DNA of 64,000 nt from Haloarcula limicola (GTDB lineage Archaea; Halobacteriota; Halobacteria; Halobacteriales; Haloarculaceae): the NCBI RefSeq assembly GCF_010119205.1, contig NZ_WRXM01000004.1:202621-266620 (forward strand), read 5' to 3'. The notes beneath the pieces are model-generated. The model did not search any database. It saw nothing but the letters and a program-made list of their open reading frames with translations, and was not told the DNA's origin. The position numbers were made by a program, and so were the translations under genes. Below are positions 60,910-64,000 of this stretch, piece by piece (position 1 is the first letter of the stretch; the number at the start of each line of letters is the position of its first letter).

Positions 60910-61086
60910 ATGCAATCGGAGGCAGAGATACGCGACCGCATCGAGGCGCTGCAAGACGAGTACGACAGCCACGACCCGCCGACCTCCGGACTGGAGGACG
61001 AAGCGGAGGTGGCGATCCTACGCGCCATCGAGGAACTGGAGTGGGTCCTCGAGGAGCGCGACGACGACGATTCGTTCACCATCTGA
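60910..61086 (+). CDS. 58-residue acidic helical protein
   Basis: The protein has 58 residues from the ATG at 60910. It is a single acidic helix-rich chain (SEAEIRDRIEALQDEYDSHD, EEAEVAILRAIEELEWVLEER-type). No family is recognised with confidence; similar small coiled-coil proteins are common in haloarchaea. It lies between two convergent gene ends. Confidence 0.6.
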   Translation: MQSEAEIRDRIEALQDEYDSHDPPTSGLEDEAEVAILRAIEELEWVLEERDDDDSFTI

Positions 61087-61144
61087 CGGCAGACGGAGGG
61101 AAGCGAGGCCGACGAGACTGAGACGACCGACGCGGCCGACGCGA

Positions 61145-61918
61145 CTACGCGGTCGCCCGCCGCCGCTTCAGTTTCTCGATGCGAGTCGCGAGCGCCAGAA
61201 ACGTCGCCAGGATCGTCAGGACGACCGCCCACCCGGCCGCGAGGTCGTGGGCGGGGAGCGTGTGGTCCAGCCCTCCCGTGACGACCTCGGCCCGGAGAAT
61301 CGTGTGGTGCGGGCCGCCCAGCACCGCGACGAAGTAATCCACCACGTCGTTGAAGCCGTACCAGAAGACGGCGACGGCGACCGCGGGCACGGAAAAGCTC
61401 GCGTAGCGATGGATGAGAAACGCCTCCAGCGCCATCGCGAGATGGCTCAGAATCAGGAACCAGTAGAGCCACGCCGCGATGCCGCCGGGGCCGTTGACGA
61501 CCAACTGGACGAACGGCGTCCAGAGGCCGAGCTTGATACAGCCGAAGAAGGCCAGCGCGTGGAGCCACTCGGCGTTCCAGCCGCGCTTCCACGCGACCAG
61601 CGAGAGGCCGATGAACATCGTCGCGGCGGGCGAGTCGGGGATGAGCGGATACGCCAGTAGCGGGGCCGCGCCGAGTTGCCCCTCGACCAGCGGCGGCGCG
61701 AGGTTCAGCGGGCGGCCCGCGTAGTACCAGAAGCCGAAGAGCGTCCCGACGAGGTTGACGAGGGCGACGGGCCACGCCAACCGGAGGCCGACGTTCTCGA
61801 GCCACGTCGGGAGCGGGGCCACGTAGCGCGGAAGGCCCTCGCTGTCGGGGAGCGGCCCGCCGAAGAACCGCGCGACGACTGCCTCGATGCGCCCGCCGAC
61901 GCCCTGCTCCGTTGCCAT
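61145..61918 (-). CDS. DUF1405-family multi-pass membrane protein
   Basis: The protein has 257 residues with about seven hydrophobic segments. LVNLVGTLFGFWYYAGRPLNLAPPL and PLIPDSPAATMFIGLSLVAWKRG match DUF1405, a family of unknown function found in Firmicutes and archaea. The His-rich stretch LSHLAMALEAFLIHRYA may hold a metal or heme, though this is speculative. It is convergent with the 58-residue gene. Confidence 0.82.
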   Translation of the reverse strand: MATEQGVGGRIEAVVARFFGGPLPDSEGLPRYVAPLPTWLENVGLRLAWPVALVNLVGTLFGFWYYAGRPLNLAPPLVEGQLGAAPLLAYPLIPDSPAATMFIGLSLVAWKRGWNAEWLHALAFFGCIKLGLWTPFVQLVVNGPGGIAAWLYWFLILSHLAMALEAFLIHRYASFSVPAVAVAVFWYGFNDVVDYFVAVLGGPHHTILRAEVVTGGLDHTLPAHDLAAGWAVVLTILATFLALATRIEKLKRRRATA

Positions 61919-61963
61919 ACCGGGCGGTAGGGAGGCGGCGGCAAAACGCTAGCGGTCGGGAAC

Positions 61964-63452
61964 TCAGAACCGGATCTCGAAGCGCGCGCCGCCGCTCTCG
62001 CTCTCGGTGACGGTCACCGACCAGTCGTGTCGGTCGGCGATGGTCTCGACGATGGCGAGGCCGAGCCCGGTCCCGTCGGAAGCGGTCGTGTAACCGGTGG
62101 CGAACACCGTCTCGCGCTCCGCGGCCGGGACGCCGGGGCCGTCGTCGGCCACGTAGATGCCCGTCCGGTCAGCGAGCGGTCCGACGGTGACCGCCACCTC
62201 CGGCCCGGCGTGGTCGATCGCGTTGTCGACGAGGTTGTCCAACAGCCGAGTCAGTTCCGTCGGGTCCGCTTCGACGGTCGGGAGGTCGTCCACCGAGAGC
62301 GTCGCCTCGCCGACGGCGTGGCTGGTCCAGACGTCCCTGACAGCGTCGGTGAGGTCGACCGCTTCGGGGTCCGGTTCGAGGTCGCCGTGGCGGGCGAAAC
62401 TCCCCAACTCCTCGGCCAGCCCCGCGATGCGGTCGTGGCTGCGTTCGATCGCGTCCAGTCGCTCGTTCTCACCGATGGTCTCCCGGAGTAGCTCGGTGTT
62501 GGCGTCGGCTACCTGCAGCGGCGACCGGAGGTCGTGTGCGACCTCGGCGAGGAACTGTTCGAGCCGTTCCGTGTGTCGCTCCAGGGACTGCTCGTAGTGC
62601 TTCCGGTCGCTGATGTCGAAGGTGAGGCCGATGAGACCGACGATGTCGCCGTTCTCGTCGCGCCACGGGACCTTCGAGGTGAGCGCCCACTCGTTGTATC
62701 GCCGCTTGGTGGTGACGACGTCCTGTTCGTAGTTGTCGAGGAGGTGATCGAAGCTGTACGTCTCGCCGACCTCCTCGATGGTCTGTTCCTCCTTGTGGAT
62801 GATCGGGTCGCCGTCCCGGATAACTTGCATGTCGTCGGCGTACGTCTCGTCGGCGTGAGTCGCCGGGTACAGTTCCCGGTCGGTCTTCCCGACGGCGGCG
62901 TCCGGGTCGTCGATGTGAGCGTGACTCACCCGGAGGTGGCGGCCCTCGCTGTCCTTGACGTACATGTGGTGGGGTATCTGTTCCGAAGATCGTATCGAGC
63001 AGCGAGCTCTTGTACGCGAGTTCCCGCTCCGTCCGAGCGAGGTCCACGGCGTTCTCGATGCGATTCGTCAGCATCTCGAAGGTCTCGCTGTCGCCGCTCT
63101 TCTGGACGTAATCCGTGACGCCCGCGGAGATCGCCGCACTCGCCACCTCCTCGCTGCCCTTCCCGGTGAAGAGGACGAAGGGGAGGTCGGGGCGGTCCGC
63201 TCGAACGGTTCGGAGGAGTTCGAGCCCGTCGATCGGCTCCATGTCGTAGTCCGAGACGACGCAGTCGACCTCGGTGGTCGCCAGTCGCTCCGTGACCTGC
63301 GTGGGATCGCTGAGCGTGTCGATCTCGAGGGCGTCGGACTGGCGTGCCAACATCGCCGACGACACGTCCAGGAAGTCGGCGTTGTCGTCGACGTGCAAAA
63401 CTCGCGCGCGCTCCTCGCGCTCCACCGGCGACCACTTCGTGCCCGTGCCCAT
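61964..63452 (-). pseudogene. receiver-PAS-histidine kinase gene, frameshifted
   Basis: From the ATG at 63452 the frame encodes a receiver domain ([37 protein letters not shown]) and the start of a PAS domain ending LLDTIFG. The frame is then lost, and the rest ([21 protein letters not shown]-box FLAEVAHDLRSPLQVADAN, ATPase DNLVDNAIDHAG and DGTGLGLAIVE) continues one frame away. One extra C at 62983-62984 (reading TTCCGAAG where TTCGAAG is expected) explains it; removing it gives a 495-residue kinase with [17 protein letters not shown]. Whether this is a real mutation or an assembly error cannot be told here. A TATA box at 63475-63483 supports the start. Confidence 0.85.
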
Positions 63453-63474
63453 TGCGCACAGTATGCGCATCATG

Positions 63475-63483
63475 TTATAAAAG
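63475..63483 (-). promoter_or_regulatory. TATA box of the sensor kinase gene
   Basis: On the minus strand CTTTTATAA is centred 27 bases before the ATG at 63452. It favours this start over an upstream in-frame ATG. Confidence 0.65.
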
Positions 63484-63608
63484 ACTACAGGGGTAGCCAC
63501 GCCGCGTTCGCCGCAGTCCGTCACGCTTCGCTCCGGTTCACGCCGGTCCCGTCTCTCAGTTCCGGCCAAGGACAACCGTTAGGTAAATCCAGTTCCAAGC
63601 CGCTGACA

Positions 63609-64000
63609 ATGCCCGAAGCTACCGATCTAGAGGAGCTGCGCCGCGGAACGGATCTCGTCAAGCGCGGCTTCGCGAAGATGCAGAAGGGCGGCGTCATCAT
63701 GGACGTCGTCACGCGCGAACAGGCCCGCATCGCCGAGGACGTCGGCGCAGTTGCGGTGATGTCCTTAGAGGCCGTCCCGGCCGACATCCGGAAACGAGGG
63801 GGCGTCGCCCGAATGGCCGACCCCGCGGAAGTCGAGCAGATCATCGACGAGGTGTCGATCCCCGTGATGGGCAAGTCCCGCATCGGCCACACGAAGGAGG
63901 CCCAGATTCTCGAAGCCACGGGTGTCGACATGATCGACGAGAGCGAAGTGCTCACACCGGCTGACGACCGCTATCACATCGACAAGCGCGACTTCACCTC
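63609..64000 (+). CDS. pdxS: pyridoxal 5'-phosphate synthase subunit PdxS, partial
   Basis: The frame is open from the ATG at 63609 to the window edge, giving 130 residues of a protein that is normally about 290-300. [44 protein letters not shown] and [20 protein letters not shown] are near-invariant in PdxS, including the Lys that binds ribose 5-phosphate. With PdxT it makes pyridoxal phosphate from ribose 5-phosphate, glyceraldehyde 3-phosphate and glutamine. Confidence 0.97.
   Translation, partial: MPEATDLEELRRGTDLVKRGFAKMQKGGVIMDVVTREQARIAEDVGAVAVMSLEAVPADIRKRGGVARMADPAEVEQIIDEVSIPVMGKSRIGHTKEAQILEATGVDMIDESEVLTPADDRYHIDKRDFT

Overview
The window is a 64 kb piece of a haloarchaeal (class Halobacteria) chromosome. 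The evidence is a very GC-rich, GTC/GAC/GAG-heavy codon use, acidic proteins, TATA boxes about 27 bases before start codons (leaderless transcription), and archaeal or haloarchaeal hallmark genes: aIF5A, ribosomal protein S8e, archaeal DnaG, phosphomevalonate decarboxylase, AhbA/B siroheme decarboxylase, the LWR-salt family, HalOD1 and HTH-10 regulators. No rRNA, tRNA, insertion sequence, plasmid origin or CRISPR array was found. It reads as core chromosome with a few small disturbed spots.

Layout. 1-3.3 kb: the end of a ThuA-like gene, a 44-residue zinc ribbon, and a PH-like/helical/Mrr-like protein. 3.3-7.0 kb: a cell-organisation cluster of salactin-type actin, FlaD/E-domain protein, ParA ATPase and a CheW protein with a long disordered N-terminus. 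7.0-13.4 kb: ZIP-like protein, NDH-type flavoprotein, mevalonate-pathway decarboxylase, cobalamin adenosyltransferase, MsrA. 13.5-17.6 kb: a response regulator convergent with a 1150-residue multi-sensor kinase. 17.6-22 kb: glycine cleavage operon gcvT-gcvH-gcvPA-gcvPB, followed by about 1 kb with no recognisable gene. 23-33.5 kb: NYN and TatD-like nuclease-type proteins, PhoU-like regulator, S8e, aldehyde dehydrogenase, threonine synthase-like enzyme, SprT-like and NIF3-like proteins, lipoprotein, agmatinase with aIF5A. 33.7-41.2 kb: PhyH fragment, NRAMP-like permease, P-loop protein, UbiB kinase, Hsp20, GIDE-like protein, short MoeA-like protein, HAD phosphatase, LWR-salt protein, pterin dehydratase. 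41.2-44.6 kb: heme/siroheme operon. 45.5-51.2 kb: cold shock protein, two cis-prenyltransferase family genes with a DUF92 kinase-like gene, and regulators. 51.2-64 kb: DnaG, sugar isomerase-like protein, CsaA-like protein, sodium/solute symporter pair, peroxiredoxin, CARF-type regulator, an inverted-repeat element, ValS, DUF1405 protein, a frameshifted sensor kinase and the start of pdxS.

Most interesting points. (1) A 21-codon open reading frame rich in valine codons (5 Val, 3 of them the rare GTA) lies just upstream of valS behind its own TATA-like box, and a hairpin covers its last Val codons; it looks like a leader peptide for valine-responsive control. (2) A canonical cis-prenyltransferase and a paralogue that has lost the catalytic N-terminal motif but kept the C-terminal one lie 2 kb apart beside a DUF92 gene, suggesting a heteromeric, NgBR/DHDDS-like lipid carrier synthase. 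(3) The actin/FlaD-E/ParA/CheW cluster looks like a polar organiser for chemotaxis or motility. (4) A one-base insertion at about 62983 splits a response regulator-PAS-histidine kinase gene.
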